Below, in pieces: positions 43,468-54,504 of a stretch of 64,000 nucleotides of DNA. The notes beneath the pieces were generated by a model that saw only the letters and a program-made list of their open reading frames with translations, was not told the origin of the DNA and made no database searches. The stretch lies in contig CM068544.1 of NCBI GenBank assembly GCA_035048495.1, positions 48,695,893 to 48,759,892 on the forward strand, read 5' to 3'. The DNA is from Euptelea pleiosperma (taxonomy: Eukaryota > Streptophyta > Magnoliopsida > Ranunculales > Eupteleaceae). Each line of letters begins with the position of its first letter. Position 1 is the first letter of the stretch. A program made the position numbers and the translations under genes.

Positions 43468-43819
43468 GTGCTGTTTCTAGTTTTTACATGTATTGTACGT
43501 AGGTAGGGTTGGTGTGAACCGTGAGGTGAGCAAAAGGAGCAATGTCATTGATGGGAGGAAAGAGAAAGGCTGATACGCTTATTTTGTCCTCATATTTAAG
43601 AGAGAGAGAAGCAGTTTGCCAGTTTTATTAAAAAGAAGAAAATGCTTTGGAGTGGGGGCATTAAAAGCATCTGCTCCGTCTAGTCTTGTCGACGCTCCGG
43701 CAGTATTATTTTTGACGTGTGGTTGAAAGGAATATATACTTTAAATATTGCTTCATTTTGCCTCCGTATAGGACACCATATGCGCCGTTCCGTTCGCCGC
43801 CGGTCAGCGTATTGTGGGC

Positions 43820-43863
43820 GGTAAGTAACTTTGCTGACCGGAGGCGGTCGGCAAAGTTCTACT
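43820..43863. mobile_element. Minimal MITE: two M1f-like ends face to face
   Basis: GTAAGTAACTTTGCTGACCG is followed after two bases by its inverse, GGCGGTCGGCAAAGTTCTAC. These are the end sequences of M1f-type elements (compare GGAGAACTTTGCTGACCG at 14830) with essentially no interior. Target duplication not clear. Confidence 0.5.
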
Positions 43864-43898
43864 CTTCGCAATCCCATCCAATATTCTCACATGATTTA

Positions 43899-44140
43899 TA
43901 AGCGTTGGATTGGACTTATTTTCACGGGTTAATCTCAACTGTGGGAATTTGAGCAGTATTTGAGGTACAAAGATCCAACGCCTAGAAATCACCACTCAGG
44001 CTGATTTTTGGTTTGTAGGTCCACCTAGGGATTAGCCAAACATCCATACAGTCAGAGTCATCTAATAGTATTCCACGTGGCTCATATTGTGTCCTGTAAC
44101 CGGAGCCTGTCATTTTAGGGCTGGAACTGGAGCCCGACCC
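43899..44140. mobile_element. M1c fold-back MITE, right part only
   Basis: It starts within the core (TTATAAGCGTTGGATTGGAC), passes AATCACCACTCAGGCTGATT and ATTCCACGTGGCTCATATTG, and ends GGAACTGGAGCCCGACCC, the M1c terminus. The left half is absent. Confidence 0.65.
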
Positions 44141-44679
44141 TTCTCACATAACGTTGGTGAGTCTTGAAGAGAAACAAGAAAAATAAATAATACACGTGGG
44201 GCTGTACTGACATGAGCCCATCTAGCAGGGCCGTATCCTTCTTATCTGATTTATAAACCTTGGTCAGCTTCCTCCCTCGAGCCACGATAGTTTTCCATTC
44301 ATTTGTTTTCTTTTTTGTTTGTTTCACCAAGCATACAAAATAACAAGGGTTAAGCTACCAAGGAGCCCCGTCGAGAACACCAAACAAAACAAATAAGTTG
44401 GTTTGGATGTCACTTAAGATGTTGCTTATTAAAAGTTAAAATGTTGCTCATTGAAGCAAATGTGTTTTTTTTTACTAGTAAAAGTAGAAGTAAATTCTTT
44501 TGGTTCAATTTAAGTACATGCATTGAAAACTTAAGTTAAAACTTACATAACAACATTGTTCTCCTTATAATCCTTCAGATAGATTATAAATGACCACTTT
44601 AACTTTTTTTAGTGACAAAATTATCCTATATAAGTCAGTTTACGGTGCATTCTATGTGGGAGAGACAGAGGTGTTCCCA
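44141..44679. other. Intergenic; possible host MITE for the next two elements
   Basis: Sequence from about 44395 (TTGGTTTGGATGTCACTTAA) to 44640 partly mirrors 46053-46200 (TTTCCAAACAGG; both sides have AAATGACCACTT). This suggests an older element split by the LINE and the Mutator-type insertion. Boundaries are not certain. Confidence 0.35.
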
Positions 44680-45330
44680 ACAGCTAGAGAATAGGATTGC
44701 AGAGCTCCGCATCCAAAGTATGCTTTTTAGCATGGTGCGTAGTAAGAGACAGATTACAAACTGTGGAATTTATATGGAAAAGGAGTGTTAGGGTTTGGAT
44801 CATTGCCCACTTTGTTTGCAAAGTAGAGCAACGGTAGATCATTTGTTATTACATTGCAGAGTTGCATGGCTCATTTGGATAAGATTATTCAAGAAATTTG
44901 GGGCGTTTTGAGTTGTTTCGAAGTCAATAAAGGAGATGTCTCATGGAAGGATAATGTAGAATTTGATACCATTAGTGGATATCTGGGGATTATGGAAGGA
45001 GGGGAATAATAGGGTGTTTGAGAATAAATGCCTCCAGATGGAGCAAATTATGTTGGAGATCAAGTCTTAGGGTTATTTTTAGTAAAGTTATACGAGGAAG
45101 GGAAAGGTCTATCATTAGGACATTGTGTTCAAATGAACCGACTTGGTTAGCGTAGGGAGGGATTAGGGGAGCATTTTCATGCTTGGGGGTGGCTCACAAT
45201 TTTTGTTTTGATATGCTCTTTTATTGTTTTACTTTTGCTTGTTTTGTATTTTTAAGACTTTTGGTAGGCTTCCTTCACCTCTAATTGTCTCAATCAAATA
45301 ATTTTTTTTATACTTATCAAAAAAAATTGC
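44680..45330 (+). mobile_element. LINE (L1-type) 3' remnant
   Basis: A broken frame encodes a C-terminal zinc-finger-like end of a plant LINE RT (CPLCKQSRATVDHLLLHCRV, then AWLIWIRLFKKFG, then a LWKEGNNRVFENK stretch). It is followed by a 3' UTR and the terminal TATACTTATCAAAAAAA. A short related piece lies at 5820..6010. No RT catalytic part is present. Confidence 0.62.
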
Positions 45331-45356
45331 TATAAGCCTTTAATACAAATTACAGA

Positions 45357-45500
45357 GGTCTGACCTATTGCCACTCATGTTTTTACGTTGTTCACCCACT
45401 TAAAAAATTTAATAACAAATGTATCCCTTTTTTTTACCTGTACACTCATCCTTAAAAAGAACAGAGGAACTCGCCACCACCACCACCATCCCCTTCTTCT

Positions 45501-45531
<31 letters not shown>

Positions 45532-46052
45532 GCCATCTCTCTCTTACTCTCTCCTCTCTCTCCCGTCACTCTCTCACACACTCTCTCCCTCCTTTAATTT
45601 TCTTTCTCACTCTCTCCCTTAATTTCCCCATCTTTCTAACCTTCGGACAGCCCATCCAAGACTTCTATGTGTACCTTGACTAGGTTGGACGAGGGTTGCA
45701 TACCGCCCCTCGGTGTTGAACTACCGAGGGTTGCATAGGCCCCTTGATAGTTCAACATTGAGGGGTGGTAGAGATAGGGATCGGAGAGTGTGAGAGGGGG
45801 AGGGGGGAGAGAGAGAGTGGGAGATCGAAGAGAGGGAGGGTGAGAGGGAAAGAGAGAGGATACAATGGTTGTGGTATGGCAGTGGTAGAGGTGGTGGTGG
45901 TGGAAGGTACATTGTTTCAGCATTAGAGAAATGAGGAAGGAGAAAGTGAGTTGGTATATAAAGTTGGTGGACATAAAAAATTCAAAATCAAGGTGGGTGG
46001 ATATATAAAGCGGGTGTACAAAGTAAAACATGGGTGGCGATATCCCAACCCC
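45357..46052. mobile_element. Mutator-type fold-back element with CT/GA arms, 696 bp
   Basis: The arms GCCACTCATGTTTTTACGTT-GTTCACCC and GGGTGTACAAAGTAAAACATG-GGTGGCGATA are inverted. Inside them lie CCACCACCACCACC with CTCTCTCT (to 45610) and, inverted, GAGAGAGAGAG with GTGGTGGTGGTGG (45780-45905). Flanks AATTACAGA (45348..45356) and CATTACAAA (46053..46061) match 7/9. At the centre are duplicated GAGGGTTGCATA and inverted GTTGAACTACCG/TAGTTCAAC words. Open frames on both strands are low-complexity artefacts. Confidence 0.58.
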
Positions 46053-46196
46053 CATTACAAATGACCACTTCATCATTTTATACCAATAAGAAGTTACTTT
46101 TTGTCATTCCGAACAAACATTTGATTTCAAATTGTTGCTTTTAAAATTGATCAACTTAGTTTAGAAGATACATTTTTGCTTCCATTGTATTTCCAA

Positions 46197-47284
46197 ACAG
46201 GTTCTAAAGTCACCTAGCAAAAGTTGTTGATCTAGACTATCGATTTGTACATTTTGTTTGTACTTTTAATAAAAGAACTCTCATTCTCACTATTTTAATT
46301 TTGTTTCCTTTGGTTGAATAGTGTATTTTTTCTTTATGTGGTTAGATATGGGCGACCATTTATATCTCTCTTGTCTCATGTGTTTTTAACTAACTTTTGG
46401 TCCTAATATGGGATACGCAAGGGGGTACTTCAGAGCCAGGATTTAAATTTCAATTTCGACTAAATTTCGGCTGAGGTAGAAATCAAAATTTTAGATGAAA
46501 TTTCTAATTTTCACTAAAACTTTGGAAATAAAATATGGTAAGTTAATGTTAGATTATACAAAATCCCTTATTTATAGGAATAAAAATCTAATCTCTTTCT
46601 CTCTCTATGATCTCTTAGATAAGGAAATCTTTTATGTGCCTTGATTATATAAAAAAATATATTAATTATCTCTTTTCAACTTAAATAAAATATATAACTA
46701 TCCGAAATTTCTGAACTTGTTGTATTTCAGTTTAGGTGGAGCTCGAAACCAAAATTTCTGCCATTTTGGTGAAATTTAAAACCCTGCTTGCAAGCTTTGA
46801 TATTATTTAGTTCACCTTAGAGAGTGATGAAGCCTTTAGACATCCCCTTTTGTGCCCCATGGGCACAACCATGCACCACATTTAACACGTCCATGTCAAG
46901 TCGGACCATGTGAAAACACATGTGAGTCGAACCAACTAGCTTTGTGCATAAGTAGAAGACAATCAATTGATGAGTAGATTGTATCCTGGGGACAACTCGT
47001 TTGTATACTGCTGCATCAAAAAAAATTTGTACAAAAAAGCAAAGTTGCGCCTCAACCCTAGCTTCTCCTCAACATTGAAGATTCAGTTATAAATATATAC
47101 GTTTGCTTTAGAATGCCATTCGTGGAACCCTACAGAAACTTCTTCGTTTATTTAATACTAGCAACATATCCAACAGAACATTATCATAAGTATCTTAGAA
47201 TTAAATCATGGCCAATTCTACTGTGAGTGTTTTTGTCTCCTTCGACAACAACGACTCCTTTCAAATTTAAAGAGATATTTGAAG
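46197..47284. other. Intergenic, nothing firm
   Basis: AT-rich sequence with no recognised gene. A short frame at 47184..47369 (-) has no homology. Confidence 0.4.
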
Positions 47285-47640
47285 AGATGGAGAGACAATG
47301 TTCTTCTTGACTACGTTGAGAGTAGCTTATGTTGTTTCCGATAAGGCTAAGGCTAAGACTAGCTAGCACTGAAGAACATGAACCCTCTAAGTCTAACTTG
47401 ACTCAAAAGTATATTAAGGATGATTTCAGCTATTAAAATTTCATTATGCATGGCTTGACTGATGATCTCTAAATGATTGTCTATGAAATTCTTTCAGAGG
47501 GAATGCGAACATATGATCAATTTTAAGTGACACTCTTAATTGATAAATTGCACCCTCTTTGAAGGATTTATCAAACTCTAAAGTACATGATCTCTAAAAA
47601 AAATGTTAGTTTCGTATTGAAGGAGTTCGCCTCTAGGACC
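47285..47640 (+). mobile_element. Possible Ty1/copia gag remnant
   Basis: Interrupted frames read KYIKDDFSY-NFIMHGLTDDL, MIVYEILSEGMRTYDQF and LIDKLHPL-RIYQTLKYM. Their spacing resembles the copia gag core (..ND..C..I..GL.D.L, later IIDKLPPSWKDF..LKH). Many stops. Tentative. Confidence 0.4.
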
Positions 47641-48589
47641 CGAAAGATGAAAACACGAATCTACGTTTAATTTATTTTGAATTTACCCAAATGCAGCCTT
47701 AGTCATGTAGCAGAAATGACTTGGGTTCGGTTTAGTTACAATTTAAGAATTAAGTCATTTAGACCTTAATGGCTCAGCCATTCAGACCATTTGGTAATCG
47801 ACTTATTTTTAAGTCTTCAAATTCAGAATGTCTAATTTTAGTGAATTATATTAAGTCATCCTCCCTTCACTTAATGTGGTAAGTGAAAGCGTCTTTAAAA
47901 AAGATTCTAAGACTCTCTTTTAATACCAAAAATACCGTTTTGCAAAAGCTTTCTTTTAGAAAAACGTGCACAAGTGTCCTCATTAATATTTTAAAATATC
48001 CACAATGCCCTTGACATAACTTTTATACATAAGACCTTTATCAAATGATCTAATTCAGATACAAATCATTTAGTTTTCAGATCTAAAATTAAGTTTTACT
48101 GAGTACACAAACTTATTCTTTGTTAAATCCCGGAATTACGCTCTCTCACATGCATCTAAGTCTTCATATCCTACTTACTCCGTTTGGGGGTCTAGGACCC
48201 CTTCTAAAGTTGCCTTCTACATGTATACAGCTTTAGAAAAAATTCTCACCGTGTACAATTTGATCAGACGTAGAAGATGTAATATAGATCTTGGCATCAT
48301 GTGCAAGAAATATGGAGAGAGCACTAATCACCTCCTTCATCACAAGTTGGAGATAGAGGTTTGAAGATGTATCATAGATGTTAATTTGCATCATGTGCAA
48401 GAAGAGCGGAGAGAACGCTAATTACCTCCTCCTTCGTTGCAAGTTAGCAACAGAGGTTTTGGGTGTTTTTTTTTTTTGTTTTTTCTCTTTTTCAACATAG
48501 CGTCGATGATGTCCAAGTAAGTTTAGACAATATTCTCTGGGTGGAGATTCTATACTCTCTTCATAAATAGGAGATTGTGGAGCATTCTT
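47641..48589. other. Intergenic with MITE-like words
   Basis: The block at about 47755-47830 (TTTAGACCTTAATGGCTCAG, CATTCAGACCATTTGG) resembles a common plant hAT MITE end. Near 48256-48450 two similar phrases (AGAAGATGTAATATAGATCT and GAAGATGTATCATAGATGTT, each followed by GCATCATGTGCAAGAA) form an imperfect direct repeat about 105 bp apart. Confidence 0.35.
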
Positions 48590-48770
48590 CTCTTCGTGAT
48601 TGTATGAGGATTATGGAAGGAAAGAAACAGCGCCATAACGTTTGAAGACAAAGAGGGAGACATTCATTTATAGAATTATCAAAGAGAGGAGGATGTTTCA
48701 ATGGTCGAAGTTGTTTAAGGAGTGTAGGGCTTTATTTTTCAGGACTTGTCTTTATAAGGTGGGAGGCCAT
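48590..48770 (+). repeat. Possible LINE fragment
   Basis: The sequence GGATTATGGAAGGAAAGAAAC, then TTTGAAGACAAAGAGGGAGA, is similar to the LINE tail encoding LWKERN.R.FED. Frames are broken. Weak support. Confidence 0.3.
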
Positions 48771-48861
48771 GTAGATGATAGGATAGTAATCCATTCTTCT
48801 CTTTCCTTTCTTCTTTGCTCCTTTGTCCTCGTTCTCCTTGTTGTAGTTCCATTTTTGGTTA

Positions 48862-49147
48862 AGGGCATTTGGCAACATAAAATTAAGTATCTTATTGGTT
48901 TTTATAAGCCAAAAAGTAAAAAAGTTAGTTTGGACACGTTTCATATTTTAACTTTTATAAAGTTAAAAACTAACTTAAAACTGAAGCTAATTTTTTTTAG
49001 TTCTTAATTTCTAGAGAAATTACTTATAAAAAATTAGAAGGCCCCTCGACACTTTAAATTTTTATGACCTTTCTGGAGGTAAAAAATCAACTAGTAACTT
49101 CTACTACAAGTAGAAGTGCTTTTACTTCTCGTTCCCAAACGCCCCCT
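48862..49147. mobile_element. hAT-like MITE with GGGCGTTTGG-type ends
   Basis: The left end GGGCATTTGGCAACATAAAA is the inverse of the right end (TTCCCAAACGCCCCC). Inside, AGTTAAAAACTAAC and paired AGTAGAAG/CTTCTACT words give further self-complementarity. The duplication could not be fixed. Confidence 0.5.
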
Positions 49148-50371
49148 TCATATATTGTAAATTTATCAAAAAAATTAGAACCGGTCTTCCCTTGCAAATA
49201 ATCAATTAATGATAGCTTTGGCATCTCTTTCCAGCTCTATTTGTTGCAGCAGAGACGCGCCGAATCGTTCGGACCGTAATGATACAACCTTGATGATCTC
49301 TAACAATATATAATACATGTGGATGCTTTTCATGAATTGAATTTTAAAATAAACGTCCACATTTATTTTTACCCATTGAGCATATGCATTTGAGCTAGTG
49401 CGCGCTGGGGACCACGCTGCTTAACTAGCCTTATCATGCTCATCATGTGCCTCCTGTGCCGGTTCATTTAGCTTTGAAATTGTGATATGTGCTGGCTTGG
49501 TTGCTGCCAGCCTCCAGACGATGTGATCCTAAGGCTGCACCATTGGATAGTCCTCGAGATACACACCACACGCTCTCACATGACAATCCAATAATCTATC
49601 AGTAGGGATGAGGACATGGTCCAGGGGCCGACATCATCATTTTCCTTCGTTTACACCAGGCATTTTTGGAAGAGGTGGCAAAATAGGAAAGGGACAAAAT
49701 GGGGACAGCTTTGAAATGTGGCATGCATCATGTGACAATAATTCGAAGTCTCGACCAATCCCGTTCTGGATCGGGCGATCCGGATCGGTATTGGTAGCCA
49801 CCGATCTGAACGATAACAGGGTTGTCTCACCGATCTGAACGATAATTGGACGATCCAGATCGGGATCAGCGCAATGCACCTCTTAAAGGATCATAATATT
49901 GCAAGTACAATGCCAACGGGGTCTGTTATAACTTAAGTCAACCACTGTTAAACTAGGTCAAGGGGGGTAATCCTAAAGTTTGAAAGTATAAGGGGGTGTT
50001 ACTAATTATTTTTAAGTATAAGGGGTGTTACTAAAATACCTAAAAAAAAACCCTTAAATCAGCCTTTCGCTTTACAGTCGTGGAGATGAAAATGTTTTAA
50101 GAGTATTTTATGGATGGAATAATATATTCCACGTTAGTGGGGAAAACGAATATTGAATATTGATGACGTCTTTGTCCTTCTAGAACTTCGAAAAAGTTGT
50201 AGGGCATGGGCCATTACGTATGGGTTGAGCTTTTATGTATTTTTGTCAAGAGGAATGCTTGTATCGGATACCGATATAGTATGTCGGCTCGTCTCCGATA
50301 CGCAATTCAGACATCGCGGTGGACTCTTGGTCGGGCCATATGCCCCCAAAATAGAAATCTCTCTCTAAGCC
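49148..50371. other. Intergenic
   Basis: Includes a patch at 49750-49870 where CACCGATCTGAACGATAA occurs twice 35 bp apart, among GGATCGG-type words. The open frames here have no homology. No gene is supported. Confidence 0.4.
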
Positions 50372-50728
50372 GAGTAAATTTTGGTTGACCAGTGACCGCC
50401 TACAATATGAGCCACATGGCACATTTTTAGAGGAAACTCACCGTTGGCCAATCCCTAGGTGAACCTACAAACCAAAAATCAACCTGATTTGTGATTTCTA
50501 AGCATTGGATTTGAGTCATTTTATGCGTTGATTTTAACCGTGGAAATTTGATCATTATCGACCATTTTTTTGGGATACAAGATCGAAAGGTTTGAAATCA
50601 CGAATCAGGTTGATTTGTGATTTGCAAGTCCACCTAGGGATTGAACAAACATCCATACGGTCAGTTTCCTCTAAAAATGTGCCACGTGTCTTATTGTGCA
50701 GCAGTCGTCCGTCAGCCAATTTTTACTC
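50372..50728. mobile_element. M1 fold-back MITE, 357 bp
   Basis: The ends are GAGTAAATTTTGGTTGACC and GTCAGCCAATTTTTACTC. Core AAAAATCAACCTGATTTGTG and AAATCACGAATCAGGTTGAT. G-boxes have decayed (GCCACATGGC and GCCACGTGTC). Flanking 9-mers CTCTAAGCC and GTATTTTAG do not match. Confidence 0.68.
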
Positions 50729-51174
50729 GTATTTTAGAGAGATTTCTCTTTTTGAGGTGTGCCCCAACCAGGAGTTTGGCACGACAGGAAATGGGATGTG
50801 CAAATATGCGCTCCCTTAAACAATTCTTTGTGGTATCAAAGTATATGATTATGAAGTTGACTCTTGAAGGTCTGATTTGGTATGCCGCAACCTACCGAAC
50901 TAAATGTTCTCCTGTGTTCCAAGACCGTGGATCTCGTAGCATACCGTGTGCTTTTGAGAATTTTTTTGATAGAAGCTTATATGTGACGTGAGCATCAATT
51001 GAATTGAATCCAAGAGAGAAGTGAAAGAAGCATCGATCTCTTAGTGGAGCATCCCTTAATGGACTTCCTTGTAAACGGTTGTCCATAACTTCCGTTGACT
51101 GCCCAACAAGGGAATATTGAATCAGCTTGTTAAGGGTATCTAATATGTAATTTCAGAATTTTTTTCCCAGGGCA
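50729..51174. other. Intergenic, nothing recognised
   Basis: The frame 50641..50991 (+) begins inside the preceding MITE and has no homology. Confidence 0.4.
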
Positions 51175-51440
51175 AGGCGGCAAGCGACCTTTGGCAGATG
51201 GGCCCATTGACCGCATGGATGTTTAGCCCATCCTTTGGTAGACATTCATACTAAAATTCAGCTTGTTTTATGAATCTTAGCCATTGGATTTAATGCCCAA
51301 ATTCCTATCAAGGCGATTTTGAACATACACCAAAGGGTGGGGTAAACATCCATTCGGTTAGTGGGGCCAAAGAGCAACTATGAGTTGAAACGGGGGGAGG
51401 GGGTGCACGGTTTGTAGTTTGCTTGTTACAACTTTTTCCT
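51175..51440. mobile_element. M2-like fold-back element, degenerate
   Basis: Contains GATGGGCCCATTGACCGCAT, GGATGTTTAGCCCATCC, TTCATACTAAAATTCAGCTT and, inverted, ATCAAGGCGATTTTG, CCAAAGGGTGGGGTAAACAT. Ends not resolved. Confidence 0.5.
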
Positions 51441-51489
51441 TTGAAATTTTTTTCTCTCAATTTTTAAAGTTGTGAGAGGAGGCAACTGC

Positions 51490-52400
51490 CCCTGGCTCCT
51501 CCACTGCTCTTTTGGGCCTACTGATCCATAAATGATTAACCCACTGTTGATGGCCATACACACAAAATCAACCTGGTTGGTGATCTCTAAACATTCAATA
51601 TGAGTATCTATTTGTGTAGTCCCATTTTGCTAAGAAGGTTAATCTAAACAAATACCTCAATACCCCGACTTTAAGTGACTGACTAGTGGTTCTTTGATCA
51701 GGTAAGTCGATTGCTCAAGTGGGAGTTGGTAAGTATTAGAGAAAAAGAGATTAAACTTATCGACAGTTAGGTTTTTTTTTCCGTCCCTTTCAATAGTGAT
51801 GGGAGGTCTGGTGGTAGGTGGTATGTGATGTCTCCCACATGTCGAGTATGCTTGCAATATGATGTTGTTGTACGCGTGGAGATAATATGCACCTCTCTTC
51901 ATAATCATTATGGGTAGATATGTCATCTCTCATTCCAAGGAAGTGAGATTTGTACCAGCCCGTGGAATTATGCTAACTTATTCAGATAACCAAACTCCTT
52001 TGCCAGAGCTAGTCTTTTTTAAGAAGTTGTCTCTCTCTCTGCAAAACCAAACTCTGGTTTGAAATTTTGCTAACTTATTTAGATAATTAGACTCTTTTGC
52101 CAGAACTAGTCTTTATCAGGAAGTTGAATCTCTCTCTCTCTCTCTCAAACTCTGGTTTGAAATTTTAGTCAATGAAGTGTAAAAGTTCATTTGTACGGAA
52201 TAACTCATCTGACTTAATTATAAAAAATAAAAATCTTTTACAAATCTCCATGTAACTCATGTACATGAAATCACCCCTTGAAAAACTTTTGAAACAACAT
52301 CTAGAGATTACCAATCAGACTGATTTTTTATTTGTAAGTCCATCAAGTGGTGGATCAATCATTCATGTGTCAGTGGGCCCAAAAAGCGTACAAAGTGGCA
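51490..52400. repeat. M2-related fold-back element, split
   Basis: The left half (51490..51640: GGGCCTACTGATCCATAAAT, ACACAAAATCAACCTGGTTG) and the right half (52280..52400: GATTACCAATCAGACTGATT, GTCAGTGGGCCCAAAAAG) are complementary but 640 bp apart. The intervening sequence includes a near-direct repeat (AACTTATTCAGATAACCAAA / AACTTATTTAGATAATTAGA, about 108 bp apart) and short CT runs. Confidence 0.4.
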
Positions 52401-52569
52401 CGTTTTTATGCCCCTCACTGGGAATATGCTCCACAGTAGATTTTCTCGTTAGTTCATCTCATGGGTTCTCTGCCCTCCGGGAACTTGTGAGTACAAAAAA
52501 ATTAGAGCTGCATATACAGGGCTCCCCGAAGAAAAACTTTGATTTCCATCTCTGGATATCAAACGTTGA

Positions 52570-52860
52570 TGTCCACACCAAAAATGCCAAGTAGAACACT
52601 CTTTGGGGCCTACTAAACCATGAATATGTGGCCCACTTCATAGTGGATCTACATACAAAAATTAGCTTGATTGGTTATTTCTATCCATTGGATTTAGTAT
52701 CCAAAAAAAAGCTCAAATCCAACGGCTAGAAATCATATGAAAAATATTCAAATCCAATAATCATAAATCACCAATCAGGCTAATTTTGAATGATTATATC
52801 GAGCCAAACATTTATGGGTACAGTGGGCCAAAAGATTGTTCCACGTGCACTTTTGGGGGT
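52570..52860. mobile_element. M2-related fold-back element
   Basis: TTGGGGCCTACTAAACCATG, CATACAAAAATTAGCTTGAT and CTATCCATTGGATTTAG on the left mirror AATCACCAATCAGGCTAATT and CAGTGGGCCAAAAGATTG on the right. Ends not resolved. Confidence 0.5.
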
Positions 52861-54109
52861 GGACTCAAACCTTCTGTTTCGTAGAAGTTTATGCAGATGA
52901 TTAGATGCCTCTGCCAAACAGCATAACCCCATAAACCCAAAGCTTATGTTTTACACTTTAGGGGCCTGCTTGGGAAGCTCGTGTTTTCAGTGCCTAACCT
53001 AGTTAAGAGACGGAAGAACTGGTTTGATGTTGCAATAACCTCTTTACACGGGAAAAAAATCTGAAAAAGCAAGCACAAATTAAATCAATTCCTTTTGATA
53101 ATCAACGTAAACTTCTTTCAGAAAACCCTTCTAGTCATCTTAAACATGTAAGGACTGGTTTAGTTTCCTCATCAACCACCAAATCCGGGATTAATGGTGA
53201 TCAGTAACAGAGATATGTGGGTGACACGCCATGATGAAAGCATAGAGTCTCCGACACCCATTAATGGTGATGATCTGCAGCGGGATCCACAGTGCCATGG
53301 ATGGCTGGGAAGAGAGAAGACAAGAACAGGAAGTAATTAAGCTAGTTGTGTAAGAGAAAGAGACGACTTAATTAATGGGTCGACCTTTTTGCCCGATCCA
53401 ACTCGGTTGAGCAACGAGTACGTCTATCAAATGGATCGGTGTCTGCTGCCAAATTACCAATCTATCAGATCCGGATCACCAATCAATCCTGTCGTGTTAT
53501 AGACAAGTGGTGGTGCACGTAACAACATATGGGTGCCCTAGTTCTCTAAGGTCAAAATATCAACATGTCATCCTGAGAAGGACTACACGGGCCCTCGTCA
53601 GGATCATAGCAGCACTGCTCATGCAAAGTTTACACTCCATAAACATCTCCGATCGATCACGTGGAATCCATCGATGTCCACCCTCACGTACAGAACTATA
53701 TAATCTCATGGTGGGGGGCACCACGAAGTGATCTCACGACCCAAAGTGTGTCTCGTGCTCTCCTTGCAAGCCATTGTTATTAGTATTTGAATTGATCTCA
53801 TGGTGTCTGCTTGTGTCCGTTTCTCGTTGGTCGAAAGAGCATACGAGGCTAAGCAAGCCGCTTTATATTTTTGTTTCTTTAAAGTTAGTGGCTTCTACCG
53901 TTCCACAGGCCTAACGTACCTTTTTGTCTAGTAAGAAAGAGACGGGAGTGGGTACCACGCGCGGATGAATTTATACTGCCCAGTTCTTTTTTTTCTTTTT
54001 CTTTTTTGGAGGAAAAAAACAAAACCACAGAGAAAAATGACAGTTCTTTGGTGCAAAATTGCTTTTCGCTATAAATGGTTGATAATAGGTTAGGATGATC
54101 GTTACAATG
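52861..54109. other. Intergenic, nothing recognised
   Basis: Several short frames (for example 53507..53731, +) lack homology. No repeat shared with the window was found. Confidence 0.4.
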
Positions 54110-54310
54110 GTGGGTGTTTTTTCTAAGAATCGTGCTACCCCATGGATGATGACCGGACAAAAATATATGTGCGGTTGAGGCCATTGACCGTTGGATTCAA
54201 GAGATTCACGGTCCACCGAAACAACTATTTTATCCAATACCCCGTGGCCTCAACCGCACAGCTTTCTGGCCGATTATCCGTGAGGTAGGATTTTCTTTTT
54301 TCTAATATTT
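54110..54310. repeat. Small fold-back MITE, copy 2
   Basis: TGTGCGGTTGAGGCCATTGA and, inverted, CCGTGGCCTCAACCGCACAG define the arms, with GACCGGACAAAAATAT and CGATTATCCGTGAGGTAGG outside. Related to 34605..34790. Confidence 0.55.
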
Positions 54311-54504
54311 TGTGAGATCATCTATATAACAAAACAGGGAATTGTCTCCCACTCATATTGGCAAATGCTTTGTCAGCGAGTGCCCTTGTCACGTGCCAAC
54401 CCACTAGTATCATATATAATACAGTGACAAAGATAAGCGCTTGATCCACCATCAAAATTGGGTTGCAGGATGTATAGATGTTTCACACACTATCTTGTTG
54501 AGGA

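Noticed and set aside
45636..46076. 146-codon open frame (-)
   Set aside because: It is a translation of the CT/GA arms of a fold-back element, rich in Pro/Ser/Leu; not a gene.
48642..49007. 121-codon open frame (+)
   Set aside because: It begins in a LINE-like fragment and ends inside a hAT-like MITE; no protein family matches.
49740..49870. Regulatory repeat cluster of CACCGATCTGAACGATAA
   Set aside because: Only two clear copies, no nearby gene; probably a local duplication.
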